In this document: positions 1-9,356 of the stretch, one piece after another
Layout of the letters: each line of letters begins with the position of its first letter
How positions within the stretch are numbered: the first letter of the stretch is position 1
Notes under the pieces: generated by a model
What the model was told of the DNA's origin: nothing
The model's database searches: none
The model's input: the letters and a program-made list of their open reading frames with translations, nothing else
Source of the DNA: Vulcanimicrobiota bacterium
GTDB lineage: Bacteria; Vulcanimicrobiota; Vulcanimicrobiia; Vulcanimicrobiales; Vulcanimicrobiaceae
Length of the DNA stretch: 64,000 nucleotides
Reading direction: 5' to 3'
Assembly (NCBI GenBank): GCA_019235995.1
Contig: JAFAJV010000032.1
Coordinates: 1-64,000 of the forward strand
Position numbers and translations under genes: made by a program

Positions 1-156
1 CTCCAACGTGAGGATGGTCTCCTCGGCCTCACCCAACCGGCGCAGGCAATCCCGGCACTCGGCGACGTGCGCGTCAATCTCGGCCCGTTCACGTTCGTCC
101 AGCGCTCCCGCGGCATAAAGCTCGGCGGAATCGCCGATGTGGAACTCAGGGTCCAT
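1..156 (-). CDS. Anti-sigma factor, zinc-finger type (3' end outside window)
   Basis: Only the first 52 codons are in the window. The ATG at 156 overlaps the end of the sigma-factor gene by 11 nt. The protein starts MDPEFHIGDSAELYAAGALD and then carries HVAECRDC, the H-x3-C-x2-C zinc motif of cytoplasmic anti-sigma domains (zf-HC2). By family knowledge this domain binds the partner ECF sigma factor and holds it inactive until a signal is received. A membrane segment or sensor domain would lie beyond the left edge and cannot be seen. Confidence 0.85.
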   Translation of the reverse strand, partial: MDPEFHIGDSAELYAAGALDERERAEIDAHVAECRDCLRRLGEAEETILTLE

Positions 157-679
157 CGGCGCCCTCCACAGTCAACTCGCGGCGCAGCGCTCGCAGCGCC
201 GCGCTGAGACGGCCTTTCACGGTCCCGATCGGAATTCCAAGATCGGCGGCGACCTCCGCCAGCGTCATGCCGCGATAATACGCGAGCCGCACGACGTCGG
301 CTTGTCCCTCCGTGAGGCGCGTGAGCGCGCGTTGGACGCGCTCACGCTCGATCGGGTCTTCTTCCATCGTATAGTCCTCCGGCGCGTCGGTCCGGCGCGC
401 CGTCTCCCGGGCGCGGCTCTCGCCGCGGACGCGGGTCAACGCGCGGTTCCGCGCGCACACGACCAGGAAGGCCTCGAGGCTGCCGCGCTGCGCCGAGTAC
501 GCCGAGCCGCTTCGCCAAAGATGAAGGAACACGTCCTGGACGCACTCCCGCGCCGCATCCGCGTCGCGCAGAACCCGCAGCGCAGCCGTGCGCATGCGCG
601 GTCCAAACGCACGGTACGCCGATTCGTACGCCGACGCGTCGCGGCGGGCAAATGCGGTTTCGAGCGAGGCATCGCGCAC
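146..679 (-). CDS. ECF-type RNA polymerase sigma factor
   Basis: A 177-aa protein with region 2 (about residues 20-85, including ECVQDVFLHLW) and region 4 (about 110-165, ending in the helix-turn-helix GIPIGTVKGRLSAALRALR). It has no region 1 or 3, which is the ECF (group 4) layout. It starts with GTG at 679, 15 nt after the metallophosphoesterase stop and without a clear Shine-Dalgarno sequence. It is the third gene of a four-gene set with a cupredoxin, a phosphoesterase and the overlapping anti-sigma gene, so the pair probably controls this operon among other targets. Confidence 0.93.
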   Translation of the reverse strand: MRDASLETAFARRDASAYESAYRAFGPRMRTAALRVLRDADAARECVQDVFLHLWRSGSAYSAQRGSLEAFLVVCARNRALTRVRGESRARETARRTDAPEDYTMEEDPIERERVQRALTRLTEGQADVVRLAYYRGMTLAEVAADLGIPIGTVKGRLSAALRALRRELTVEGADGP

Positions 680-694
680 GTCGAGCGCTATTAA

Positions 695-1579
695 CTAGCC
701 AAACGCGCGATCCTGGAGCCGCACCTGCCCGTCGTCGATCTCGACGGTCCGATAGCCGATCGCGCGCAGCAGGTCCCCGCGCGGCAGCGTCACCGGTCCC
801 GGCTTCGGCGCGGCGCCCGGTTTTGGCTGCGGGTACGCCGTCGCGTCGGCGCTGGCGAAGCGAATGTTGCCCTCCTGATGGGTCACGATCTGGTGGATGT
901 GACCGTTGAGCACCGTCACGTTGTCGAAGCGGCGCAGCAATGCGAGCGCTTTCGTTCCGTCTTCGGTGGTCCAGCCCCACTCCGGATAGAGCGCGTAGAG
1001 CGGGACGTGCGTGAACACGACGATCGGCGTCGCCGGCGAAACGGCGGCGAGGTCTTTTTCCAGCCAGCCGAGCTGGTCGCTGCCGAGCAAACCCATCTTT
1101 TCGAAGTTGAAGACATTGAGCAGCACGACGTAGTGCACGCCGCTTGCATCCCACGAGGCCCAGCCGCCAGCCGTGGAGTGCGGGATCTTGAAGTTGGCGA
1201 GGTACGCGTTGAAGTCGTTGCCGACGACGTCGTGCTCTCCGGGTAGGGCGATCAGGGGCGCGCGTAGCTTCGACAGGATCGCGCGCGCGTCGTCGAACTG
1301 CCGCGCCGTCGAGAGATGGGTGATGTCGCCGGTATGGACGACGAACGCAGGTTGCGCCGGCATCGCGTTGATCGCGTCCACCGCCATCTGCAGCGTGGCC
1401 CCGACGTCCGGATTGGCGGCCTGATGAAAACCGATATGACTGTCGCTGATCTGCACGAACTCCACCGTGCCCTCGGCGCCGGCCACGGCGCGCCCGGTGA
1501 GCAGGCCGCCGGAACCAAGCGCGTACGCGATGCCGCCGCCGGTCCACGCGACGTGTTCGAGAAACGAGCCGCGCCTCAA
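695..1579 (-). CDS. Exported calcineurin-like metallophosphoesterase
   Basis: A 294-aa protein with the metallophosphoesterase motifs in order: SDSHIGF (DxH), HTGDITH (GD), LPGEHDVVG (GEHD in place of the usual GNHD), FTHVPLY and LNGHIHQIV (GHxH). Together these build a two-metal site. The start is inferred as TTG at 1579: it overlaps the cupredoxin TGA as TTGA and gives an N-terminus RRGSFLEH followed by a hydrophobic stretch, which looks like a Tat signal. Cyclic-nucleotide phosphodiesterases such as CpdA are the nearest family I recognise, but the substrate cannot be read from sequence. It is co-transcribed with the cupredoxin and the sigma factor. Confidence 0.85.
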   Translation of the reverse strand: MRRGSFLEHVAWTGGGIAYALGSGGLLTGRAVAGAEGTVEFVQISDSHIGFHQAANPDVGATLQMAVDAINAMPAQPAFVVHTGDITHLSTARQFDDARAILSKLRAPLIALPGEHDVVGNDFNAYLANFKIPHSTAGGWASWDASGVHYVVLLNVFNFEKMGLLGSDQLGWLEKDLAAVSPATPIVVFTHVPLYALYPEWGWTTEDGTKALALLRRFDNVTVLNGHIHQIVTHQEGNIRFASADATAYPQPKPGAAPKPGPVTLPRGDLLRAIGYRTVEIDDGQVRLQDRAFG

Positions 1580-1908
1580 GACCCCACCGCCTTCACGACG
1601 ATGGCACCCTTCATGAAGGGGTGGAGCTCGCAGAAATACCGGTAGGTGCCGGGCTTCGTAAACGCGTGATGCCAAACGTCGCCGGTGTCCAAGCCCCTCG
1701 AATCGAAGCTGCCGTCGATGGCGGTGACCGTATGGGCATCGTCGTCGGCATTGACGAACGTGACGGTCTGCCCGGCGACGATCGTCAGCGTCTTTGGATT
1801 GTATGCGTCATCCTTGATATTGACCTCCGGCGCCGCCGGAGAGGCCACCGCCGGGCCGGTCAGCAGCGCGGCGAGTGCGAGTGGTAAGAGTTGTTTCATG
1901 CCGGACAT
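1576..1908 (-). CDS. Secreted cupredoxin (plastocyanin/amicyanin-like)
   Basis: A 110-aa protein with a cleavable signal peptide (KQLLPLALAALLTGPAVAS) and one cupredoxin domain. The likely type 1 copper ligands are visible: His in DDAHTV and the C-terminal cluster YFCELHPFMKG, which supplies Cys, His and Met. Such proteins carry one electron or bind copper in the periplasm. ATG starts are possible at 1908 or 1899. It is the first gene of the set leading to the phosphoesterase, sigma and anti-sigma genes. The 30-nt gap to the upstream GH130 gene leaves open whether the operon begins here. Confidence 0.88.
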   Translation of the reverse strand: MSGMKQLLPLALAALLTGPAVASPAAPEVNIKDDAYNPKTLTIVAGQTVTFVNADDDAHTVTAIDGSFDSRGLDTGDVWHHAFTKPGTYRYFCELHPFMKGAIVVKAVGS

Positions 1909-1938
1909 ATGCCGCCCGGCTCGATCCGGTTGGGGGCG

Positions 1939-2985
1939 TTAACCAGAAATCGTCAGCCGTCCACAACCGATCTGATAGTCTGCCATGCCGTAATAGATGT
2001 CGAACTCGTGCTCCCCGCGGCGATCGATGCCCGTTGGAAACACGATGTGATTGAGGCTGCCGTGCACCTCGCCGCCGAATTCGGGAACGACGAGCGGCTC
2101 GGGAGAACGGTATAGCACTCGATCGACGTGTTGCGCGTCGAGCACGATCAAGCCCGCGCTGTACCGCAGGAGGGTCGAGCCGCTCGGATGCGCGAGCCTG
2201 TCCACCCCGTGGATCACGGATAGCCAGCCTTCGTCTATGCGCACGGGCGGCGTTCCACAGCCGACCTTGATCGTTCCCCAGCCGTCGAGCTGCACGCGCA
2301 GCCGATGCGTTTCGACGGCGGTGCAAAGCGCTCGGATGTCGGCCCGCACGGCATCGAGCGAGACGTAGCCTATGGCGATCCCCTCGCGTTCCTTGGGCGG
2401 AAGTGATTCGATGAACTCGATAGCGGTTGGTCCATCCTGTAGGGAAAGCTCGAGCGTCGGGCGGTGAAAGAACGCGAGCGATTCCAGCCCCTTCGGCGAC
2501 CGTACGGGCTCTGGAAAAAACGCGGCGTCCTTGTCGGCAACAGGCGCACTGCTCTCCTGGAACTGCACGAGACCCAACCGCTCCCACTCCAACCCGTCTT
2601 GCGATATCGCGACGGCAACTTCGGGACCGCGAGGTCCAAACGCCACGTATGCCATCACATAGCGGTCGATGACCGGAATGAATGTAACGCGCGGGTCTTC
2701 ACAACCGTATCCGCCCGGCTCGTCGCGCAGCTCGTACGGCGCCTCCGGCTCTAGCGCGAAGCCGCGCGGCTCGAGCTCGAGCGTCTCCCCGCCTTCGCAG
2801 GCACGATAGGACCCGATACGCGACACGTTTCCTTCGGCTACCATGCGAGGATACAGCTGCAGGACGCCGTCGCGTAACCGCGCGCACGCCGGGTTCATGA
2901 CGCCCAGCTGCGCGTCCGCCATCCCGTCGGGCCTCAGCACCACGCCTCTGCGCCGAAAGCGTAGACTCCTAAACGAGACGCCCAT
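1939..2985 (-). CDS. GH130-family glycoside phosphorylase/hydrolase
   Basis: A 348-aa protein with the five-bladed propeller signatures of GH130: GCEDPRVT, KDAAFFPEP, VGCGTPPVRIDEGWLSVIHG and YYGMADYQIG. Family members phosphorolyse or hydrolyse beta-mannosides (for example mannosyl-glucose or mannooligosaccharides); which substrate applies here is not visible. The ATG at 2985 has a good GGGAGG ribosome site 9 nt upstream. GC content looks low for this window (a block at 2401-2460 counts to about 52%), so recent acquisition is possible. It lies 23 nt after kbl, in the same direction. Confidence 0.8.
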   Translation of the reverse strand: MGVSFRSLRFRRRGVVLRPDGMADAQLGVMNPACARLRDGVLQLYPRMVAEGNVSRIGSYRACEGGETLELEPRGFALEPEAPYELRDEPGGYGCEDPRVTFIPVIDRYVMAYVAFGPRGPEVAVAISQDGLEWERLGLVQFQESSAPVADKDAAFFPEPVRSPKGLESLAFFHRPTLELSLQDGPTAIEFIESLPPKEREGIAIGYVSLDAVRADIRALCTAVETHRLRVQLDGWGTIKVGCGTPPVRIDEGWLSVIHGVDRLAHPSGSTLLRYSAGLIVLDAQHVDRVLYRSPEPLVVPEFGGEVHGSLNHIVFPTGIDRRGEHEFDIYYGMADYQIGCGRLTISG

Positions 2986-3008
2986 ATGTCGAAGCCTCCC
3001 CGGAAACG

Positions 3009-4201
<1,193 letters not shown>

Positions 4202-4205
<4 letters not shown>

Positions 4206-5263
4206 GGCCTTGCAACGTCTCCTTTGAAATCGAGTACGATCTTTGCCGCCTCGCCCTTTCTCGTCAGGTCGAACGCGTGCGCAAACTGGTCGTACGGCAG
4301 CACGTGGGTGATGATCGCGGCGGGGTCGACGCGCCCGCTCTTCACGAGGGCCTCGGTCTGATACCACGTCTCGAACATGCATCTGCCGTTGATGCCGAGG
4401 ACCGTGAGACCCTTGAAGATGATTCGCTCGGCAAGGTCAAGGCTCACATCGCGCGACGGGATCCCAAGCAAGGCAGCCGTGCCACCGTTGCGCAGCAGTT
4501 GCAGGCCTTGATCAATCGCCGCGCCGCTCCCGGACATCTCGAGCAGCACGTCGACGCCGTCGCCGCGCGTACGCCCTCGAACCTCGTCGACGAGCCCGGC
4601 CTGCGTCGCCAAGAACGTCGCGTCGGCCCCGAGCTGCTTGGCAAGCTCGAGCTTGGCCGGATTGACGTCGATCGCGTATACCGCGGTCGCGCCCGCGGCG
4701 CGCGCCACCGGGATCGCCATCAGCCCGATCGAACCGACGCCCGTAATCGCAACGCTCTTCACGCTGACGCCCGCGGCCATGACGGTGTGCACGGCGTTGC
4801 CCAACGGATCGAAGATTGCCGCATAGACGTCGGGAATCGCGGGATCGAGGCGCCAGACGTTATATTCGGGGATGGCGACGTATTCCGCGAATGCACCGTC
4901 GCGGTCCACGCCGATGATCTCGACGTGCTCGCAGATGTGGGCCTTCCCGGTGCGGCACAGCAGGCACGTGAGATCGACGATGTGGCCTTCCGCCGAAACG
5001 CGCTCCCCGACACGGACCGCACGCACCGCGTCCCCGACGGCTGCGACCGTTCCCATGAACTCGTGACCGACGACCAGCGGCGGCTTGACGCGTTGCTGGG
5101 CCCAGCTGTCCCAGTTGTAAATATGCAGATCGGTTCCGCAAACTCCGGCCTTTTCGACGCGGATCAGGACGTCCGTTGGCCCGATCGGCGGCACGGGCAC
5201 CTCGGTCAACAGAAAGCCGGGCTCGGGGCCCGGCTTCACCAGTGCCCGCATCGCAGAAGCCAT
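4202..5263 (-). CDS. tdh: L-threonine 3-dehydrogenase
   Basis: A 353-aa medium-chain zinc dehydrogenase that oxidises threonine to 2-amino-3-ketobutyrate with NAD+. The catalytic zinc residues are in VCGTDLHIYNWDSW and VGHEF, and the Rossmann motif is GVGSIGLMAI. The structural-zinc loop reads VDLTCLLCRTGKAHIC: the first of the usual four Cys is Asp, the other three remain. ATG starts are possible at 5263 or 5251; neither has a clear ribosome site. It is followed by kbl with a 4-nt overlap and preceded by cysA at 42 nt. Confidence 0.94.
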
Positions 5264-5304
5264 GACGGCGCGGTATTTCACTCGAGACGCGGGAAACCCC
5301 CGCG

Positions 5305-6342
5305 TTAGCCGGCGCGCTCGTTGTTGGTAAAGATGGCGGGATCGCGGGGCGTGACGAAGATCTCTTCGCCGGCGCGCAACGCGAGCTCTCGGAAACGCTC
5401 CGGCGCCATTTCGACTCTTACGGGAGCGCCCCACTCGGTGACCGCCTCGACCTTGACGACGGGGCCCGCCGCGTTGATGTGCTTCGTGGTCGCGCGGAAG
5501 AAGTTCGCGCTTACCGGCCGGCGCGCGACTTCGAGCGCGTGCGGGCGAACGAACACGAGATGACCCGTGGCCTCTGCTCCGATGTACGCCGTCCCGTCGT
5601 CGACGCGACCGTGAAACAGGTTGACGTTGCCCAAGAAATTGTAGACGAATGAGGTCGCCGGCCGATGGTAGACCTCCTCAGGGCTGCCGACCTGCTCGAC
5701 TCTGCCGCAGTTCATCACTGCAACCTGGTCGGCCACTTCCAGCGCCTCATCTTGGTCGTGCGTCACGAAGACGCTCGTGACGCCGACCTCATCGTGCAGC
5801 TGGCGAAGCCACCGGCGCAGCTCCAGCCGCACTTTCGCGTCCAGCGCGCCGAAGGGCTCGTCCAGCAGCAGCACGCTCGGCTCGACGGCGAGGGCGCGCG
5901 CGAGCGCGACTCGCTGCCGCTGCCCGCCCGAGAGCTGCGACGGGTAGCGCCCAGCCTGATTCTGCAGCCCGATCAGCTCCAGCAGCTCGGTAACGCGCAC
6001 GCGAATGCGCCGTCCGCTCGGGCGCGTACCGCGAGGCCGAACGCGCAGCCCGAAGGCGATGTTCTCGAAGACGGTCATGTGTCGAAACAGCGCGTAGTGC
6101 TGGAACACGAAGCCGACGCGCCGCTCGCGCGCAGTCCGCGTGCTGAAATCTTCACCGTCGAACCGCACGACGCCGGTATCCGCGACCTCCAGTCCGGCGA
6201 TGATGCGCAGCAGCGTTGTCTTGCCCGAGCCCGATGGACCGAGGAGCGCCACGAGCCGTCCGCTCGGAATATCGAGGCTTACGCCCTCGAGCGCGGTGAA
6301 GGTGCCGAACCGCTTGGTAATGTTTTGTACCGTTATGCTCAT
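5305..6342 (-). CDS. cysA: Sulfate/thiosulfate ABC transporter ATP-binding protein
   Basis: A 345-aa ABC ATPase with Walker [10 protein letters not shown], signature [15 protein letters not shown] and Walker [13 protein letters not shown], followed by a C-terminal TOBE-like region (about residues 235-340). It energises sulfate uptake through the CysT/CysW channel. The ATG at 6342 is 1 nt after the cysW stop. It is the last transporter gene of the operon, and tdh follows 42 nt later. Confidence 0.95.
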   Translation of the reverse strand: MSITVQNITKRFGTFTALEGVSLDIPSGRLVALLGPSGSGKTTLLRIIAGLEVADTGVVRFDGEDFSTRTARERRVGFVFQHYALFRHMTVFENIAFGLRVRPRGTRPSGRRIRVRVTELLELIGLQNQAGRYPSQLSGGQRQRVALARALAVEPSVLLLDEPFGALDAKVRLELRRWLRQLHDEVGVTSVFVTHDQDEALEVADQVAVMNCGRVEQVGSPEEVYHRPATSFVYNFLGNVNLFHGRVDDGTAYIGAEATGHLVFVRPHALEVARRPVSANFFRATTKHINAAGPVVKVEAVTEWGAPVRVEMAPERFRELALRAGEEIFVTPRDPAIFTNNERAG

Positions 6343-6343
6343 G

Positions 6344-7210
6344 TCATGATACTCGCGCGGCGTGTGCCCGACCGGCGCCGACTCGCCACTCGACGAGGCT
6401 CTTGATGATGAGGGTCGCGAGCGCCAGAAGCGTCAGGAGCGACGCGACCGCGAAGGCCGGCACGAACTGGTAGTCGTTGTAGAGGACCTCGATCTGCAGC
6501 GGCATCGTATTCGTCAAGCCGCGAATGTGCCCGGAAACGACGCTGACCGCGCCGAACTCACCCATCGCGCGGGCGTTGCAGAGGATGACGCCATAGAGCA
6601 GCGCCCACTTGACGTTGGGCAGCGTCACCCGCAAGAACGTCTGCCAGCCGCTGGCGCCGAGTGTCAGCGCGGCTTCCTCCTCATCGTTTCCTTGCGCCGC
6701 CATGAGCGGGAGCAACTCTCGCGCTATGAACGGAAACGTCACGAAGATCGTGGCCAAGACGATCCCCGGTACGGCGAAGATGATGTGGACGTTATGCGCA
6801 GTCAGCCAGGGCCCCAGGGCGCCCTGCGCGCCGAAAAGGAGCACGTAGATCAGCCCTGCCACCACCGGTGAGACGGAAAACGGCAGATCGATCAGCGCCA
6901 TCAAGAGCGTCTTGCCGGCGAACTCGAATTTTCCGATCGCCCATGCGGCGCAGACGCCGAACACCAGGTTCGCGGGGACGGCGAGCGCCGCCGCCAGGAG
7001 CGTCAGTCGGATCGCCGCCAGGCTGTCGGGATCGCGGAAGCTCGCGAAATACGCGGCGACGCCCTGCCCGAATGCGACGGTGAAGATGAGCGCCAGCGGC
7101 GCCAGCAGGAAGGCGCCGAGAAAGACCACGGTCGCCGCGATGAGCGCGTAGCGTACCTCCGCCGATTCACCGACGGCAGGCGCACGCGGCGCGGGAATCG
7201 CTCCTACCAT
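6344..7210 (-). CDS. cysW: Sulfate ABC transporter permease CysW
   Basis: A 288-aa inner-membrane permease with about six hydrophobic segments. The ATPase-docking EAA loop lies around [27 protein letters not shown], and [15 protein letters not shown] is typical of the CysW family. The ATG at 7210 overlaps the stop of a 35-codon ORF as ATGGTAG and has no good ribosome site of its own. Its translation therefore probably depends on ribosomes finishing that ORF. Confidence 0.94.
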   Translation of the reverse strand: MVGAIPAPRAPAVGESAEVRYALIAATVVFLGAFLLAPLALIFTVAFGQGVAAYFASFRDPDSLAAIRLTLLAAALAVPANLVFGVCAAWAIGKFEFAGKTLLMALIDLPFSVSPVVAGLIYVLLFGAQGALGPWLTAHNVHIIFAVPGIVLATIFVTFPFIARELLPLMAAQGNDEEEAALTLGASGWQTFLRVTLPNVKWALLYGVILCNARAMGEFGAVSVVSGHIRGLTNTMPLQIEVLYNDYQFVPAFAVASLLTLLALATLIIKSLVEWRVGAGRAHAARVS

Positions 7211-7311
7211 AGATACTTGGTCGACTGTAAGGCCAGGATCAGCAGCGCTGCCAAGGGCAGTCCGGGAACGACGGGTTTTTCACTGTGGGCCTTGCTATTG
7301 CAGTGGATCAT
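7204..7311 (-). CDS. 35-aa hydrophobic ORF coupled to cysT and cysW
   Basis: ATG at 7311, TAG at 7204-7206. The start overlaps the cysT stop as ATGA and the stop overlaps the cysW start as ATGGTAG. A GAGG ribosome site lies 5 nt before the ATG. The peptide has a short charged N-terminus (MIHCNSKAHSEKP) and one hydrophobic run (GLPLAALLILALQ), so it could be a single-pass membrane microprotein. I do not recognise it. It may be a small transporter subunit, or it may only be a coupling device that feeds ribosomes to cysW. Confidence 0.6.
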   Translation of the reverse strand: MIHCNSKAHSEKPVVPGLPLAALLILALQSTKYLW

Positions 7312-8192
7312 GGTACCTCGAGTGCTGGGCGAAGCGCAGTTGCGTCGACGGAGGTCTGGCCCTCCCGGCGAGTGCTCCATCGTTGCAGCATGTTGATTCC
7401 AAAAAGAAAAACGAATGCAACTATCAGCATGACGACCGCGATTGCCGTCGCCCCGCTGTAATCGTACTCCTCGAGCTTCGTGACGATCAGCAGCGGCGCG
7501 ATCTCCGTGCGCATGGGCATGTTGCCGGCGATGAAGATCACTGAGCCGTACTCGCCGACGCCGCGGGCGAAGGCGAGCGCGAATCCGGTAAGCGCGGCAG
7601 GGAAGATCGCAGGATAGAGCACGCGTGCGAAGGTTTGCCAGCGCCCGGCGCCGAGGCTCGCCGCGGCCTCTTCCAGCTCCGTGTCGAGATCTTCGAGGAC
7701 GGGCTGTACCGTGCGCACCACGAAAGGCAGCCCGACGAACGTCAGCGCGACGATGATCCCCAGGCGCGTGAAGGCGACGTGCACGCCGGCCGCGGCGAGA
7801 GGCGCGCCGAACCAGCCGTGCGAGGAGTACAGGGTGGTGAGCGCGATTCCGGCGACCGCGGTCGGAAGCGCAAACGGCAGGTCTACGAGTGCGTCGAGGA
7901 TGCGCTTGAACGGAAACGTGTAGCGCACGAGCACCCATGCGACGAGCGTCCCGAACGCAAAGTTCAGCAACGCGCCGATCAGGGCCGCGCCGAAGCTCAA
8001 GCCGTAGGCGGCCAACGCGCGCGGCGTCAGGACGACGCGCCAGAACTCGTGCCAACCGATCTTTGAGGTCTCGACGAACGTGGCCGATAGCGGAATCAAC
8101 ACGATCAACGATAGGTAGAGGATCGTGAAGCCGAGCGTCAGCCCGAATCCGGGAATGATACTTTGCCGTCGTCCGATCATTGATCGAAGCAT
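7308..8192 (-). CDS. cysT: Sulfate ABC transporter permease CysT (CysU)
   Basis: A 294-aa permease, the partner of CysW. It has about six membrane segments and the family motifs LVDLPFALPTAVAGIALTTL and ARGVGEYGSVIFIAGNMP. The EAA loop is at ELEEAAASLGAGRWQTFARV. ATG starts are possible at 8192 (chosen, 2 nt after the sbp stop) or 8180. Its TGA overlaps the ATG of the 35-codon ORF. Confidence 0.94.
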   Translation of the reverse strand: MLRSMIGRRQSIIPGFGLTLGFTILYLSLIVLIPLSATFVETSKIGWHEFWRVVLTPRALAAYGLSFGAALIGALLNFAFGTLVAWVLVRYTFPFKRILDALVDLPFALPTAVAGIALTTLYSSHGWFGAPLAAAGVHVAFTRLGIIVALTFVGLPFVVRTVQPVLEDLDTELEEAAASLGAGRWQTFARVLYPAIFPAALTGFALAFARGVGEYGSVIFIAGNMPMRTEIAPLLIVTKLEEYDYSGATAIAVVMLIVAFVFLFGINMLQRWSTRREGQTSVDATALRPALEVP

Positions 8193-8194
8193 CG

Positions 8195-9202
8195 CTAATG
8201 CGGCTGATAGATCTGGTCGAAGATGCCGCCGTCGGCGAAGTACGTTTCCTGCGCTCGCCTCCAACCGCCGAATCGGTCGATTGTGACGAGTTTCATCTCG
8301 GGGAACTGCGCAGCATAGCGGCGAGCTACGGCGGGAAGGCGGGGCCGGAAGTAGTGGCGCGCGATGACGTCCTGACCGGCGGGCGAGTAGAGATAGCGCA
8401 GATACGCCTCGGCGATCGCACGCGTGCCCCTCTTGTCCGCGACGCCATCCACGACGGCGACCGGCGGCTCCGCCAAAATGCTCAGCGACGGGCGCACGAT
8501 CTGGAAGCGTCCGCGACCGAGCTTGTCGACCGCGAGCAGCGCGTCGCTCTCCCACGCGATCAAGACGTCGCCCAAGCCGCGCTCGACGAACGTGGTCGTC
8601 GAGCCGCGTGCGCCCGAGTCGAGCACCGGGACGTTCTGGTAGAGCTTCGCGACGAACGCCTTGGCCGAGGCGTCGTTTCCGCCACGCCGTGCGAGCGCGT
8701 AGGCCCAAGCCGCCAAGAAGTTCCAGCGGGCGCCGCCCGATGTCTTGGGGTTGGGCGTGATCACGCTGGTGCCGGCGCGAACGAGGTCGTCCCAATCGCG
8801 GATGTGCTTGGGATTGCCTTGGCGCACCAAAAAGACGATCGTCGACGTGTAGGGAGTGCTGTTATCGGGCAAGCGCGTTTGCCAGTTCGGCGGAAGCAGC
8901 TTCGCCTTGTCCGCGATCGCATCGATGTCGTATGCGAGCGCGAGCGTGACGACGTCGGCTTGCAGACCGTCGATGACCGCGCGCGCCTGCTTCCCGGACC
9001 CGCCGTTGCTCTGTTGCACCGTGACGCTCTGGCCCGTCTTCGCCTTCCAGTAGCGCGCGAAGACGCCGTTATAGTCGTCGTACAGCTCGCGGGTCGGATC
9101 GTACGATACGTTGAGGATCGTCGCGGGCGGCGCGCCGGCAGCGGCACCCGCGCCCCCGGCCGCCAGCAATACCCCAAGCGCGATCCACGCAGAAATCCTC
9201 AT
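8195..9202 (-). CDS. sbp: Periplasmic sulfate-binding protein
   Basis: A 335-aa solute-binding protein with a signal peptide ([21 protein letters not shown]). Family motifs seen are [43 protein letters not shown] and [13 protein letters not shown]. It captures sulfate or thiosulfate and delivers it to CysT/CysW. It is the first gene of the operon. Its upstream region (9203-9302) carries the bipartite element also found before the porin gene. Confidence 0.95.
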   Translation of the reverse strand: MRISAWIALGVLLAAGGAGAAAGAPPATILNVSYDPTRELYDDYNGVFARYWKAKTGQSVTVQQSNGGSGKQARAVIDGLQADVVTLALAYDIDAIADKAKLLPPNWQTRLPDNSTPYTSTIVFLVRQGNPKHIRDWDDLVRAGTSVITPNPKTSGGARWNFLAAWAYALARRGGNDASAKAFVAKLYQNVPVLDSGARGSTTTFVERGLGDVLIAWESDALLAVDKLGRGRFQIVRPSLSILAEPPVAVVDGVADKRGTRAIAEAYLRYLYSPAGQDVIARHYFRPRLPAVARRYAAQFPEMKLVTIDRFGGWRRAQETYFADGGIFDQIYQPH

Positions 9203-9244
9203 AACGGAAAGGAAGCCCCTCTTTTTATTGGTCGAAAAAGTAAA

Positions 9245-9288
9245 CTGGGGTCACTTTCGTGCAGCGAGGAATAATGACCTTGGTCAAC
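9245..9288 (-). promoter_or_regulatory. Bipartite operator candidate upstream of sbp
   Basis: Two blocks on the plus text, CTGGGGTCACTTTC (9245-9258) and TGACCTTGGTCAAC (9275-9288), start 30 nt apart. The second contains the inverted repeat TGACC-TT-GGTCA. The same two blocks with the same 30-nt spacing occur before the porin gene at 11495-11538. The element lies 43-86 nt upstream of the sbp start and is the best candidate for a shared sulfur-responsive control site. The regulator is unknown. Confidence 0.55.
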
Positions 9289-9302
9289 AAGTGCGGGAAA
9301 AG

Positions 9303-9334
9303 AGAGCCGCCCGGCGGCATTGCCGGGCGGCTCT
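9303..9334 (-). terminator. Rho-independent terminator of the porin gene
   Basis: A perfect 13-bp stem (9303-9315 with 9322-9334) and a 6-nt loop. Read on the minus strand, the stem is followed by CTTTT. It sits 22 nt past the stop of the porin-like gene and upstream of the sbp control region, so it separates the two transcription units. Confidence 0.85.
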
Positions 9335-9356
9335 TCTCTTCACGTGCTTGGGAGCG

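Noticed and set aside
8180-9274. A long plus-strand frame opposite sbp
   Set aside because: It is the antisense shadow of the sbp gene, with Arg/Asp-rich composition and no family features.
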